Shown piece by piece: positions 56,272 to 64,000 of a stretch of DNA of 64,000 bases (position 1 is the first letter of the stretch; each line of letters opens with the position of its first letter). The stretch covers positions 1 to 64,000 of the forward strand of contig JAHHID010000009.1 in assembly GCA_019359015.1 (NCBI GenBank), read 5' to 3'. Under the pieces are notes generated by a model. That model saw nothing but the letters and a program-made list of their open reading frames with translations, ran no database searches and was not told where the DNA came from. The position numbers and the translations under genes were made by a program. This stretch comes from Spirirestis rafaelensis WJT71-NPBG6. Its GTDB lineage: Bacteria; Cyanobacteriota; Cyanobacteriia; Cyanobacteriales; Nostocaceae.

Positions 56272-56706
56272 TTACTCTGGAAACAGCCAGTTTTTGACTT
56301 TTGTCAAACTCTGCCAATCTGGTTTTCTGGTTAAACCGTCTTCAATGCTGCTCTTGATATCATCCCGCCATTCTGGGTTAACAAATATTAATTGTTGGGC
56401 AAAATCAATATGTTGCCTTAACCCTTTTTCGCCTTTTTCGAGCATCGCCAGGGCAAGATTAATTCTTGCCTGAGCGTCTTGTGGATTTAATTTTACTGCC
56501 TTTTGCGCGGCTTTATGAGCAGAGTTTGGTTTATCATCTAGCAGATACAACCACGCCAAACAAGTCCAAGCGGAACTACTTTTAGGAGCGCGATCGCATA
56601 CTTCTTGAAACACAGGGATTAAAGAATCTACTGATTCTCCGGCTTTATAGCGTTCTAAACCTGTATCAAACAGAGAGTCAACAGTATTAGTCATATCAAG
56701 AGTCAA
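56272..56706 (-). CDS. TPR-domain protein
   Basis: 144 residues with about two to three tetratricopeptide repeats (SAWTCLAWLYLLDDKPNSAH, KAVKLNPQDAQARINLALA) and helical ends. It is a short scaffold-type protein. It lies ~100 bp downstream of the IscA-type gene on the same strand, so a common transcript is possible. Partner unknown. Confidence 0.88.
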   Translation of the reverse strand: MTLDMTNTVDSLFDTGLERYKAGESVDSLIPVFQEVCDRAPKSSSAWTCLAWLYLLDDKPNSAHKAAQKAVKLNPQDAQARINLALAMLEKGEKGLRQHIDFAQQLIFVNPEWRDDIKSSIEDGLTRKPDWQSLTKVKNWLFPE

Positions 56707-56809
56707 GAATCATTAGTCATGAGTCAATAGTCATTAATTGCTTGTGTATTAGTCAATAGTCAAAAACCCTTCAACTGTGGACTGTTGACTATGGACTTTG
56801 AACTAATGA

Positions 56810-57163
56810 CTAAACACCAAATGACTTACCGCAACCGCAGGTTTGATTGGCGTTGGGGTTAGTGAATTGGAAACCACCGCCGATCATGGCATCGCTATAA
56901 TCAAGCATCAAGCCATAAAGATATAATAAGCTTTTGCGATCGCAAAGAATTTTGAAGCCATCATAATCAAACATTTCATCTTCGGGGGTAATCTTACTAG
57001 CGTCTTCAAAATCCATCATGTAAGACATCCCAGAACAGCCACCTTGACGCACTCCTACCCGCAAGCAGAGGTCTGTACCTTGACTATCCCGCAACCGTTT
57101 CACTTGTTGCAATGCGGCTTCACTCAGTTGAATTCCCCGTTGAGATACTTGTGCTTGTGTCAT
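56810..57163 (-). CDS. A-type iron-sulfur cluster assembly protein
   Basis: 117 residues from the ATG at 57163, with AGGAG 11 bases before; an upstream in-frame extension to 57286 is unlikely. The conserved Cys in [11 protein letters not shown] and the C-terminal pair CGCGKSFGV are the three A-type (IscA/SufA/ErpA) ligands. These carriers hold Fe or [2Fe-2S]/[4Fe-4S] clusters and pass them to apo-proteins. No other suf/isc genes are adjacent. Confidence 0.94.
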   Translation of the reverse strand: MTQAQVSQRGIQLSEAALQQVKRLRDSQGTDLCLRVGVRQGGCSGMSYMMDFEDASKITPEDEMFDYDGFKILCDRKSLLYLYGLMLDYSDAMIGGGFQFTNPNANQTCGCGKSFGV

Positions 57164-57525
57164 CTGCTTTTCAACTCCTTTATGTGGTATAACCAGAACT
57201 TTATCTGGGCAAGTTTGTAAGTTGAAACCCCAAGCTCTCGCGCCGAGGTCGCTCCTTGCTGTTGAGTGTATCCATTCTAGCGACATTGATGTCCCAGAGT
57301 ACCAAATTGTAAATACTCCTTTAAAAGCCGCAAAAAGCTGCCAAAGATTTTTATTCTAGAATTGAGGGACTCGGTCTTTCTAATTTGGTGTTTTTGAATA
57401 GCAGGCATTGGTAGCCAGCAGCCTAACCCCTATAAAAGTGTAGCCGTGTTAATTAATTTTTAGCTAACGGTCGCCATTTTGCTTAATTTTACTTGCACAT
57501 TGCTTGTTTTGACCTTCTTTACTTT

Positions 57526-59157
57526 ATGACAAGTTTTAATCGCTCTACCAGTCGTCGGTTGCAGAAATTAATTCAAATTCCTTCTGTATGGGAGGGCGAT
57601 CGCCGTCCGATGTCATCACCAAGTAGAGATGACTCGGAAGGAAAAGGAGAATGCATTCTTTGGGTGGATGGCTCTCAAGGAATTGTGCGCGGAATGGATG
57701 TTGTCGATCCCGACACTGGTCCAGAGGCGATCGTTCGCACTCTCATGCGAGCAATGGAGCATCCCCACAGTCCCGCTAAACCAGCTCGTCCGCAAAGAAT
57801 AGTAGTTAGAGACCGGGAGATCCAATTTTACTTGCGCGGGGTACTGCAAGATTTGGATATTGCCATTGACTACGCACCCGAATTGCATTTAATTGATGAA
57901 CTATTTCGCGGATTTGCGGAAATCGTTGATAGCCAAGTCCCCGAATTACCTCCACAGTATGCCTCAACCCTGCGCGATAAAGCATTGGCAATATGGAGCG
58001 CAGCTCCTTGGGAATTTTTGGAAGAACAACAAATCTTATCAATAGAAATTAATAAGTGGGATGTTGGTACACTTTACGCCTCAGTCATGGGAATGCTGGG
58101 GATGGAGTATGGGATTTTGTTTTATCGCTCAGAAGATTCTCTCAAGCGATTTCGTGCCACGGTTTTAAGAGATGATGAATCGCAAGAGCGTTTAGAAGAA
58201 GCTTTCCTCAAGCAAGATTGTCTGTTTCTCACCTTTGAGCGTAGCAACGCCATTGATGAAGATGAGGATGATGTTGACGATCTTGCAGATTTGCCGTTAT
58301 CGGAAATTGACCCTACATTCGGCAATATCCACCCTTTAGAAGGGCTGCGGTCTGTTTTGTATGACGAAGAAGGTATTGTAGTCTTGGTGGCTCTAGAAAG
58401 CTTCTCTCGCTTTATCCGCGACCATCGACGCCAGCTTCAAGGAGAAACTTTCGTTACCCTAAGCCGTCGCTATCGTATTACACTGCCATCGGATGAATTA
58501 ACTAAATCAGTGAGTGTTACTGTCTCGACGATGCCGCAGTTAGCAGGCGAATTAGAGGAAATGGCAGGCTTTGGCAGTCAAGACGAGGGGGATTTTCCCG
58601 ATAACCCGATGTTCCGGTCATTGCGAGATGACTTGATTCCCGAAGATTCCTTCCTCAGTTTGGGGGTGGTGTCTTGGGAAATGTTGGAATATTTACGCAA
58701 CGGTGTAACATACCATCAAGCAGGCGAAATTGAACAAGTAGGTGACGGATTGCCTGTGATTTTAATTCAGACTTCTCGTCCCAAGGCGAAGATTGTAATT
58801 GAAAATATTGAAGCGGCAGGGAAACTTAAAGCAATTTGTTTTAATCCCGGTGCCGATGCCTTCGATGGCGATCGCTACGACTTAGGTTTATTGCAAACTA
58901 ACAACGGCGAATTATTTCTCTTTGGTGAGTTTTTGGATGATGACCCGATTCATGTAGAAGCACGGAAAAAATGGAATCAGCGGTGTAAAAATACTCATGG
59001 CTACTGTGGCTTAATTATTGCCAAAGGACTTACAGGTGCTTCTCGCGGAAATCCTCAGTTGCGCGATATGATGGCTTTATTTGAAGCGCGATCGCTTTCG
59101 CCGAAAGAGTTAGGTATTGGCACTCTCCAGCTGATGCCTCAACTTCAATTTGAATGA
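57526..59157 (+). CDS. Conserved cyanobacterial protein, DUF6930-like
   Basis: 543 residues from the ATG at 57526; a GTG/TTG-type start at 57493 gives a poor leader. The N-terminus (SVWEGDRRPM, ECILWVDGSQGIVRGMDVVD) and the acidic middle (DEDEDDVDDLADLPLSEIDP, ~248-267) are followed by alternating alpha/beta parts. There is no membrane segment or known catalytic motif. From memory it resembles the DUF6930-containing proteins of cyanobacteria. Function unknown. Confidence 0.7.
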   Translation: MTSFNRSTSRRLQKLIQIPSVWEGDRRPMSSPSRDDSEGKGECILWVDGSQGIVRGMDVVDPDTGPEAIVRTLMRAMEHPHSPAKPARPQRIVVRDREIQFYLRGVLQDLDIAIDYAPELHLIDELFRGFAEIVDSQVPELPPQYASTLRDKALAIWSAAPWEFLEEQQILSIEINKWDVGTLYASVMGMLGMEYGILFYRSEDSLKRFRATVLRDDESQERLEEAFLKQDCLFLTFERSNAIDEDEDDVDDLADLPLSEIDPTFGNIHPLEGLRSVLYDEEGIVVLVALESFSRFIRDHRRQLQGETFVTLSRRYRITLPSDELTKSVSVTVSTMPQLAGELEEMAGFGSQDEGDFPDNPMFRSLRDDLIPEDSFLSLGVVSWEMLEYLRNGVTYHQAGEIEQVGDGLPVILIQTSRPKAKIVIENIEAAGKLKAICFNPGADAFDGDRYDLGLLQTNNGELFLFGEFLDDDPIHVEARKKWNQRCKNTHGYCGLIIAKGLTGASRGNPQLRDMMALFEARSLSPKELGIGTLQLMPQLQFE

Positions 59158-59179
59158 TGTTCTATACAATAACCATTGA

Positions 59180-59250
59180 AAACCTCACGCCAAACCCCTC
59201 TCCTTACCAAGGAGAGGGGAGATAAAGCGAAGCTTTATCGGGGTGAGGTC
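59180..59250. repeat. Cloverleaf-like inverted-repeat element
   Basis: An outer AACCTCAC/GTGAGGT stem encloses two hairpins: CCCCTCTCCTT (59195-59205) with 59209-59219, and GATAAAGC (59221-59228) with GCTTTATC (59232-59239). It is the same family as 17167 and 36981, lying between convergent genes. Confidence 0.85.
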
Positions 59251-59285
59251 ATAGCCTGTACCTCACCAAACCGAAAATCGCTATA

Positions 59286-62200
59286 TTAACTCTTTGTTTT
59301 TGTCGAATGGGAAACAGTTTCTCTTTCGACTACAGCTGTATCTGTTTGGAGTTGATGCCGTCGATTAGGATTAGTAAAACGCTCGGTTGTCATTTTAATC
59401 ACGATGTACAAAATTGGCACTACAAACAAACTTAGAAAAGTAGCAATCAACATACCGCCAAACACGGCTGTTCCTAAAGATTGACGACTTCCCGCACCTG
59501 CACCTGTGGCAGTAGTCAAGGGGAAAATCCCCAACAAAGTAGAAAATGCCGTCATCAAAATTGGACGCAACCGCTCTTGAGAAGCTTCAATTGTCGCTTT
59601 CGTAATCGACATACCTTGTTCTCGCAATTGGTTGGCAAATTCCACAATCAAAATAGCATTTTTACTAGCCAAACCAATCAACATTACTAGACCAATTTGA
59701 CAGTAAACATCATTAGAAAAACCGCGCATTGATTGAGCGATAAGTGCGCCAAAAATCGCCAATGGAACCGAAAGCAGAATAATGATTGGGTCAATATAGT
59801 TTTCATATTGAGCCGCTAGAACTAAAAAGACAAAGACAAGTCCTAAACCAAAGATAATCGGTGCTAAATTACCAGATTCGATTTCTTCTAAAGCAGTTCC
59901 TGACCATTCATAGCCATAGCTTGCTGGTAAAACTTCTTTAGATACCTGCTCCATTTTCTTAATAGCATCTCCAGAACTAAAACCGGCAGCAGCGGCACCG
60001 TTAATTTCAATTGAGCGGAACAAATTGTAATGATTAATTGTTTGCCCTCCCACAGTCGGAGTAACTTTAACTAAGTTACCTAAAGAAATCATTTCATTTT
60101 TTTGAGAACGAACATACAGTTGTTCGATATCTTTTGGATTAGAGCGAAATTGTTGGTCGGCTTGGACATACACTCGGTAATTGCGCCGTTGGAGATTGAA
60201 ATCATTTACGTATTGTGACCCCAAAGCAGTTTGTAAGGTGCTGAAAATATCATCTATAGAGACTTGCAATGTTTTAGCTTTGTTGCGGTCTACTTCAACT
60301 AGCAATTGTGGTGTGTTGGCGGCAAAAGTGCTAAATACAGCTTGTAATCCTTGTGTCTGATTGGCGCGACCGAGTAACTGTCCCATTGATTTAACTAAAT
60401 CTTGTAACTCAGTGTTACCTCTGCGGTCTTGAAGTTGATATGCAAAGCCGCCAAAGTTACCCAAACCTTGAATAGCAGGTGGATTCACAGGCAAAATTCG
60501 CGCTTCTGGAATTGTGGATAATTTCCCACGCAACTTACCCAAAATTCCCTGGACTGATTGATCGGGTTTCGAGCGCTCGTCCCAAGGTTTTAAAGTTGTA
60601 AATATGATGCCACTATTGGCAGTGCTACCGCTAAAACCAAAGCCTCCCACAGCAAAAGTTCCTAGAACTTCAGGAAGTGGTAAAATTTCTTTTTCTATCT
60701 TTGCCATGACTTCGCTGGTGTATTGCAGCGAAACTCCTTGAGGTCCTTGGATAATTGTCAGGAAATAGCCTTGGTCTTCTTCAGGTAGAAAGGCTGTAGG
60801 TACTGTTGTGTAAAGCCAAGCAGTCATCCCTAAAGAGACGATAAACAGCCCAATAACGATGCTTTTAATGCCTGTTAAAAAGGTAAGCGATCGCTTGTAA
60901 CCCCGCGTTACCCAGTCTAAAAAGCGATTAATTTGCTTAAAAATCCAACCAAGCCAGCCGGAAGCTTGTTGACCTGGACGCAGTAACAATGCACACAAAG
61001 AAGGTGTCAGCGTCAAAGCCAGAAATGTGGAAATGACAATCGAAAAGGCGATCGTTAGCGCAAATTGCCGATAAAGCGCTCCGGTTGTTCCCGGAAAAAA
61101 CGCCACCGGCACAAACACCGCCATCAATACTAGTGAAGTAGCAATAACTGCTCCAAAAAGTTCAGCCATTGATTCACTAGCAGCTTGGCGGGGGTTAATT
61201 CCTTTATCTTGAATAAAGCGGCTGATTTGCTCAACCACAACGATAGCATCGTCTACTACCATCCCCGATGCTAAAGTTAAACCAAACAAAGTCAAACTAT
61301 TAATCGAAAAGTTAAAAGCTCTGATGAAAATGAATGTCCCAACCAAAGCTAGAGGAATCGTCAGCGTTGGAATTAAAGTAGTGCGCCAGTCCTGCAAGAA
61401 AACAAAAATAACAATAATAACCAGCACTACCGCTTCAATCAAAGTCTTGACAACTTCTGCCAAAGACTCTTCCACAAATGTTGTTGTGTCAAAACCTATC
61501 TGATATTTCAACCCAGGCGGAAAACTAACAGCCAATCGCTGCATTTCTGCTTTCACGCCTTTAGCAACATCCAAGGCATTACTACCAGGAACCTGATAAA
61601 TACCTACGCCTACAGCATCTTTGCCGCGAAATCGCAAAAATGTGTTATAATTTTCTGCTCCTAATTCTGCCCTGCCGACGTCTTTAAGCTTAACTAAAGT
61701 GCCATCATCCTCAGTTTTCAGAACAATTTCTTGAAATTCAGAGGTATTTGTCAATCTGCTGGTAGCACGCACGTCAATTTGATACTCTTGTCCCTTTGGG
61801 GCTGGTTCTTGTCCAATTCTCCCAGCGCCGACTTGCAAGTTTTGTTCGGAGAGTGCGTTGATGACATCCTGAGTCGTTAATCCCCGACTAGCAAGTTGAT
61901 TTGGGTTTAACCACAACCGCATTGCGTACCGACGTTCGCCAAAAATTCGCACATCACCAACGCCTTTGACTCTTTTTATGGCGTCTGCCACATAAAGGTC
62001 AGCATAATTGCTTAAAAAGATATTGTCGTACTCATTGTTATCGGTATATAAACCAAATGCTAAGAGAATGTTGCTAGATTGCTTTGATACTCTAACTCCC
62101 GTGCGCTGTACGTTATCTGGTAGTTGCGGTTGGGCTACAGAAACACGATTTTGAACATCGACAGCAGCAATATCTTTATCCCGCGATGCTTCAAAGGTGG

Positions 62201-62477
62201 CTGTAATTGTACTGGTGCCATCATTACTGCTGCTGGAAGTCATATATCTTAGACCCTCAACGCCGTTGATTTGCCTTTCTAAGATATTTGTTACCCCACT
62301 TTCGACGACTTCCGCACTGGCTCCACTATAGTTGGCGGTAACGCTGATTTGGTTGGGACTAATTTCTGGAAAACGAGCGATCGGCAGTGTTGGAATACTA
62401 ATTAATCCCAACAAAAGGATAATGATAGCGCAGACCGTAGCAAAGACTGGTCGCTTAATAAAAAAATCAACAAACAT
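59286..62477 (-). CDS. RND-family efflux permease (AcrB/HAE1 type)
   Basis: 1063 residues with the twelve-helix RND layout: an N-terminal helix (FIKRPVFATVCAIIILLLGL), two large periplasmic loops and the proton-relay Asp pair in SGMVVDDAIVVVEQI. The end reads PILYIVIKMTTERF followed by a polar tail. This is a proton-driven inner-membrane pump for hydrophobic drugs or metabolites. Its adaptor lies upstream on the same strand; no outer-membrane channel gene is in the window. Intact. Confidence 0.96.
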   Translation of the reverse strand: MFVDFFIKRPVFATVCAIIILLLGLISIPTLPIARFPEISPNQISVTANYSGASAEVVESGVTNILERQINGVEGLRYMTSSSSNDGTSTITATFEASRDKDIAAVDVQNRVSVAQPQLPDNVQRTGVRVSKQSSNILLAFGLYTDNNEYDNIFLSNYADLYVADAIKRVKGVGDVRIFGERRYAMRLWLNPNQLASRGLTTQDVINALSEQNLQVGAGRIGQEPAPKGQEYQIDVRATSRLTNTSEFQEIVLKTEDDGTLVKLKDVGRAELGAENYNTFLRFRGKDAVGVGIYQVPGSNALDVAKGVKAEMQRLAVSFPPGLKYQIGFDTTTFVEESLAEVVKTLIEAVVLVIIVIFVFLQDWRTTLIPTLTIPLALVGTFIFIRAFNFSINSLTLFGLTLASGMVVDDAIVVVEQISRFIQDKGINPRQAASESMAELFGAVIATSLVLMAVFVPVAFFPGTTGALYRQFALTIAFSIVISTFLALTLTPSLCALLLRPGQQASGWLGWIFKQINRFLDWVTRGYKRSLTFLTGIKSIVIGLFIVSLGMTAWLYTTVPTAFLPEEDQGYFLTIIQGPQGVSLQYTSEVMAKIEKEILPLPEVLGTFAVGGFGFSGSTANSGIIFTTLKPWDERSKPDQSVQGILGKLRGKLSTIPEARILPVNPPAIQGLGNFGGFAYQLQDRRGNTELQDLVKSMGQLLGRANQTQGLQAVFSTFAANTPQLLVEVDRNKAKTLQVSIDDIFSTLQTALGSQYVNDFNLQRRNYRVYVQADQQFRSNPKDIEQLYVRSQKNEMISLGNLVKVTPTVGGQTINHYNLFRSIEINGAAAAGFSSGDAIKKMEQVSKEVLPASYGYEWSGTALEEIESGNLAPIIFGLGLVFVFLVLAAQYENYIDPIIILLSVPLAIFGALIAQSMRGFSNDVYCQIGLVMLIGLASKNAILIVEFANQLREQGMSITKATIEASQERLRPILMTAFSTLLGIFPLTTATGAGAGSRQSLGTAVFGGMLIATFLSLFVVPILYIVIKMTTERFTNPNRRHQLQTDTAVVERETVSHSTKTKS

Positions 62478-62788
62478 TGTTTTGTAATATTAGGGATTGG
62501 GCATTGGGAATTACTAATGGCTAATTGCTAAGTAAGTGGGCGTAATTAAACATAAAATACGCTTTGTTCGTAGTGAGCCAGCGCGGTCTTCTTCAAAGGC
62601 GAAGCGCCTCTCTATGAGAAAGAAGGGGAGACGCCAAGGGCGAAGGGGAGGCAGTGCGCTATCGCGGCTTTGCCAACACTCCCGCACCTGCCGTGGTTCC
62701 CCCTACTCGCTGAGTGGCGACACGGAACGTGCACCGTCTTTGCGAGCGAGCGTTTGGTTTATTTACACTCATTTACTTATTAGCCATG
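62478..62788. repeat. Repeat-rich gap between adaptor and permease
   Basis: 311 bp holding CTTCTTCAAAGGCGAAGCGCC, GAAGGGGAGACGCCAAGGGC and GGGGAGGCAGTGCGC words related to other interspersed repeats (~42600, ~49700). No gene is supported. A gap this wide is unusual inside an RND operon. Confidence 0.7.
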
Positions 62789-64000
62789 TTAGGGATTCTG
62801 ATTGCTGGCTTCTTCAGGCTTGATAGCAGCGCCATTAGTTAAGTTGAGAATGCCGGAAACAACGATTTTTTCACCAGCCTTCAATCCTTCAACAACTTGA
62901 TAATTATTTCCTTCAATTGCTCCTAGCTTCACGGGTTTTTGTTGAGCCACTAAAGTCGGCATTCCCGCTTTGGGATTTTCTGCCGCTTGAGCCACAAATA
63001 CAAAAGTCTCTCCACCGATAGGAGAGACTGCTGTAACTGGAATTAAAATTCCTGCGCGCTGATCCCAGATGACTCTGGTTGGCACTGACTGACGATTGAG
63101 CAATGGTCCACCGGCATTGCCAAAAGTCGCTTTAACTAAAACTGTCTGCGAATTTGCACTAGCATTTGGAGAGATAAAACTTATTCTACCGCCTGCTGTT
63201 GGTTTGCCTTGGGCATCGAGCATTTGTACTGCTAATCCCAAGCGCAATTGTTTGGCTTGGTTGAGAGGAACGTTTATATTCAGTTCCAGAGAGTCGTTTT
63301 TGGTGAGTGTGGTGAGTTCGTCTCCTTTGCCTACATAGTCTCCCACTTTCACCGGGATATCACCAACAACGCCAGTGAAAGGAGCTAGAACTCTTGTATA
63401 CTTTAGTTGGGCTTGTGCAGCTTGCACTTGTCCTACCCCTTGAGTAACTTGCGATCGCGCTTGGGCAATTTCTTCAGTGCGCGGTCCGTTCTCCAACTGC
63501 GTCAAATTTTGTTTTTCTTGTTCAACGGCTGCGGTTAACTCGCTAATATCAGAGCTTCTACTTTTGCGAAGTTGCTCTAGCTTTCTTTGAGCCTCTCGCA
63601 GTCTAGCTTCAGCACTTCGTTGTTCTTGCAGATATCCTTCTAGCTGATCTTGGGAAACCGCACCCTCTGTTCTTAATTGTTGGTATCGCTTGCCTCTTGA
63701 CTGTGCCAAGACGACATCGGCTTGAGCTGCTTCAATTTGCGCTTGAGCCTGAGCAATTTCTTCTGGTTGCGCTCCGGCTTGGGCATCTGCCAGACGGGCT
63801 TGTGCTTGAGCTAACTTGGCTCTGGCTTGGGCAATTTCTTCTTTGCGCGTACCCGCTTTTAGCTGGGCAAGACGTGCGTTGGATTGTTCTAGTGTTCCTT
63901 TTGCTTGTACTAGTTGAGCTTCCGCATCGTCGCTTTGCAGGCGAACTATTACTTGCCCATCTCTGACGCGATCGCCTTCTTTCACTAAAATCTGACTTAC
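62789..64000 (-). CDS. RND efflux periplasmic adaptor (partial)
   Basis: 403 codons lie in the window and the 5' end is beyond 64000. The biotinyl-lipoyl-like beginning (VKEGDRVRDGQVIVRLQSDD) is followed by a long alpha-helical hairpin rich in Ala, Gln, Arg and Glu (AQARAKLAQAQARLADAQAG), a second lipoyl half (RVLAPFTGVVGDIPVKVGDY), and beta-barrel and membrane-proximal domains. This is the HlyD/AcrA adaptor family, tethering the permease to an outer-membrane channel. The signal peptide or lipobox should lie outside the window. Confidence 0.95.
   Translation of the reverse strand, partial: VSQILVKEGDRVRDGQVIVRLQSDDAEAQLVQAKGTLEQSNARLAQLKAGTRKEEIAQARAKLAQAQARLADAQAGAQPEEIAQAQAQIEAAQADVVLAQSRGKRYQQLRTEGAVSQDQLEGYLQEQRSAEARLREAQRKLEQLRKSRSSDISELTAAVEQEKQNLTQLENGPRTEEIAQARSQVTQGVGQVQAAQAQLKYTRVLAPFTGVVGDIPVKVGDYVGKGDELTTLTKNDSLELNINVPLNQAKQLRLGLAVQMLDAQGKPTAGGRISFISPNASANSQTVLVKATFGNAGGPLLNRQSVPTRVIWDQRAGILIPVTAVSPIGGETFVFVAQAAENPKAGMPTLVAQQKPVKLGAIEGNNYQVVEGLKAGEKIVVSGILNLTNGAAIKPEEASNQNP

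Overview
The window comes from a cyanobacterial chromosome, most likely a filamentous heterocyst-forming (Nostocales-type) species. The evidence is the very frequent HIP1 palindrome GCGATCGC, the many 7-bp tandem repeats between and inside genes, and a gene set that includes zeta-carotene desaturase, a high-light-inducible protein, a cyanobacterial Gly-rich RNA-binding protein and an aa3 oxidase operon with its heme A synthases. No tRNA, rRNA, CRISPR array, transposase or prophage was found. The species cannot be named from this sequence alone.

Layout. 1-9739: a plus-strand redox/signalling locus. It holds a VOC protein, a response regulator fused to a thioredoxin-reductase-like flavoprotein that lacks the redox cysteines, an antitoxin with a frameshifted PIN toxin, two paralogous cyclic-nucleotide-domain histidine kinases, a UBP-type zinc finger protein, and a large fusion of a cyclic-nucleotide domain, a degenerate sigma-54-type AAA+ domain and a NosR/CcoG-like membrane iron-sulfur module. 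9857-17093: an accessory region with a one-polypeptide BsuBI/PstI-type restriction-modification enzyme, LtrA, an 84-bp minisatellite, and two adjacent TIR proteins, one of them TIR-DnaJ C-terminal-TPR. 17100-17987: palindromic, MITE-like repeats. 17988-21480: a double-RCK channel-like protein with an atypical pore, a ferredoxin-MBL hydrolase and an RRM protein with terminator. 21559-28110: heme and cytochrome oxidase block, with ctaB-ctaA divergent from coxB-coxA-coxC and a terminator at the end. 28330-28961: a HigBA-like toxin-antitoxin pair. 29512-36917: WD40 protein, a small HLIP gene, alanine dehydrogenase, a decayed repeat-rich stretch, an RHH protein, zeta-carotene desaturase and an SRPBCC protein. 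37127-48612: housekeeping genes (mfd, CNNM/CorC transporter, aldo/keto reductase, rpiA, MOSC protein, CPBP protease). 49850-59157: TM2 protein, copper P-type ATPase, FHA protein, several small conserved proteins, TIGR01777 epimerase, an IscA-type Fe-S protein and a cyanobacterial DUF6930-like protein. 59286-64000: an RND efflux permease and its adaptor, which runs off the window.

The best candidate for an undescribed system is the 1285-9739 locus. Its proteins look like a phosphorelay (two kinases plus a receiver-flavoprotein) coupled to nucleotide-like sensing, FAD chemistry, a zinc finger known in eukaryotes for ubiquitin binding, and membrane electron transfer. The TIR-DnaJC-TPR/TIR-coiled-coil pair beside a fused restriction-modification enzyme is the second. 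A third theme is that short interspersed repeats have entered reading frames (mfd, the copper ATPase, one kinase) without breaking them.
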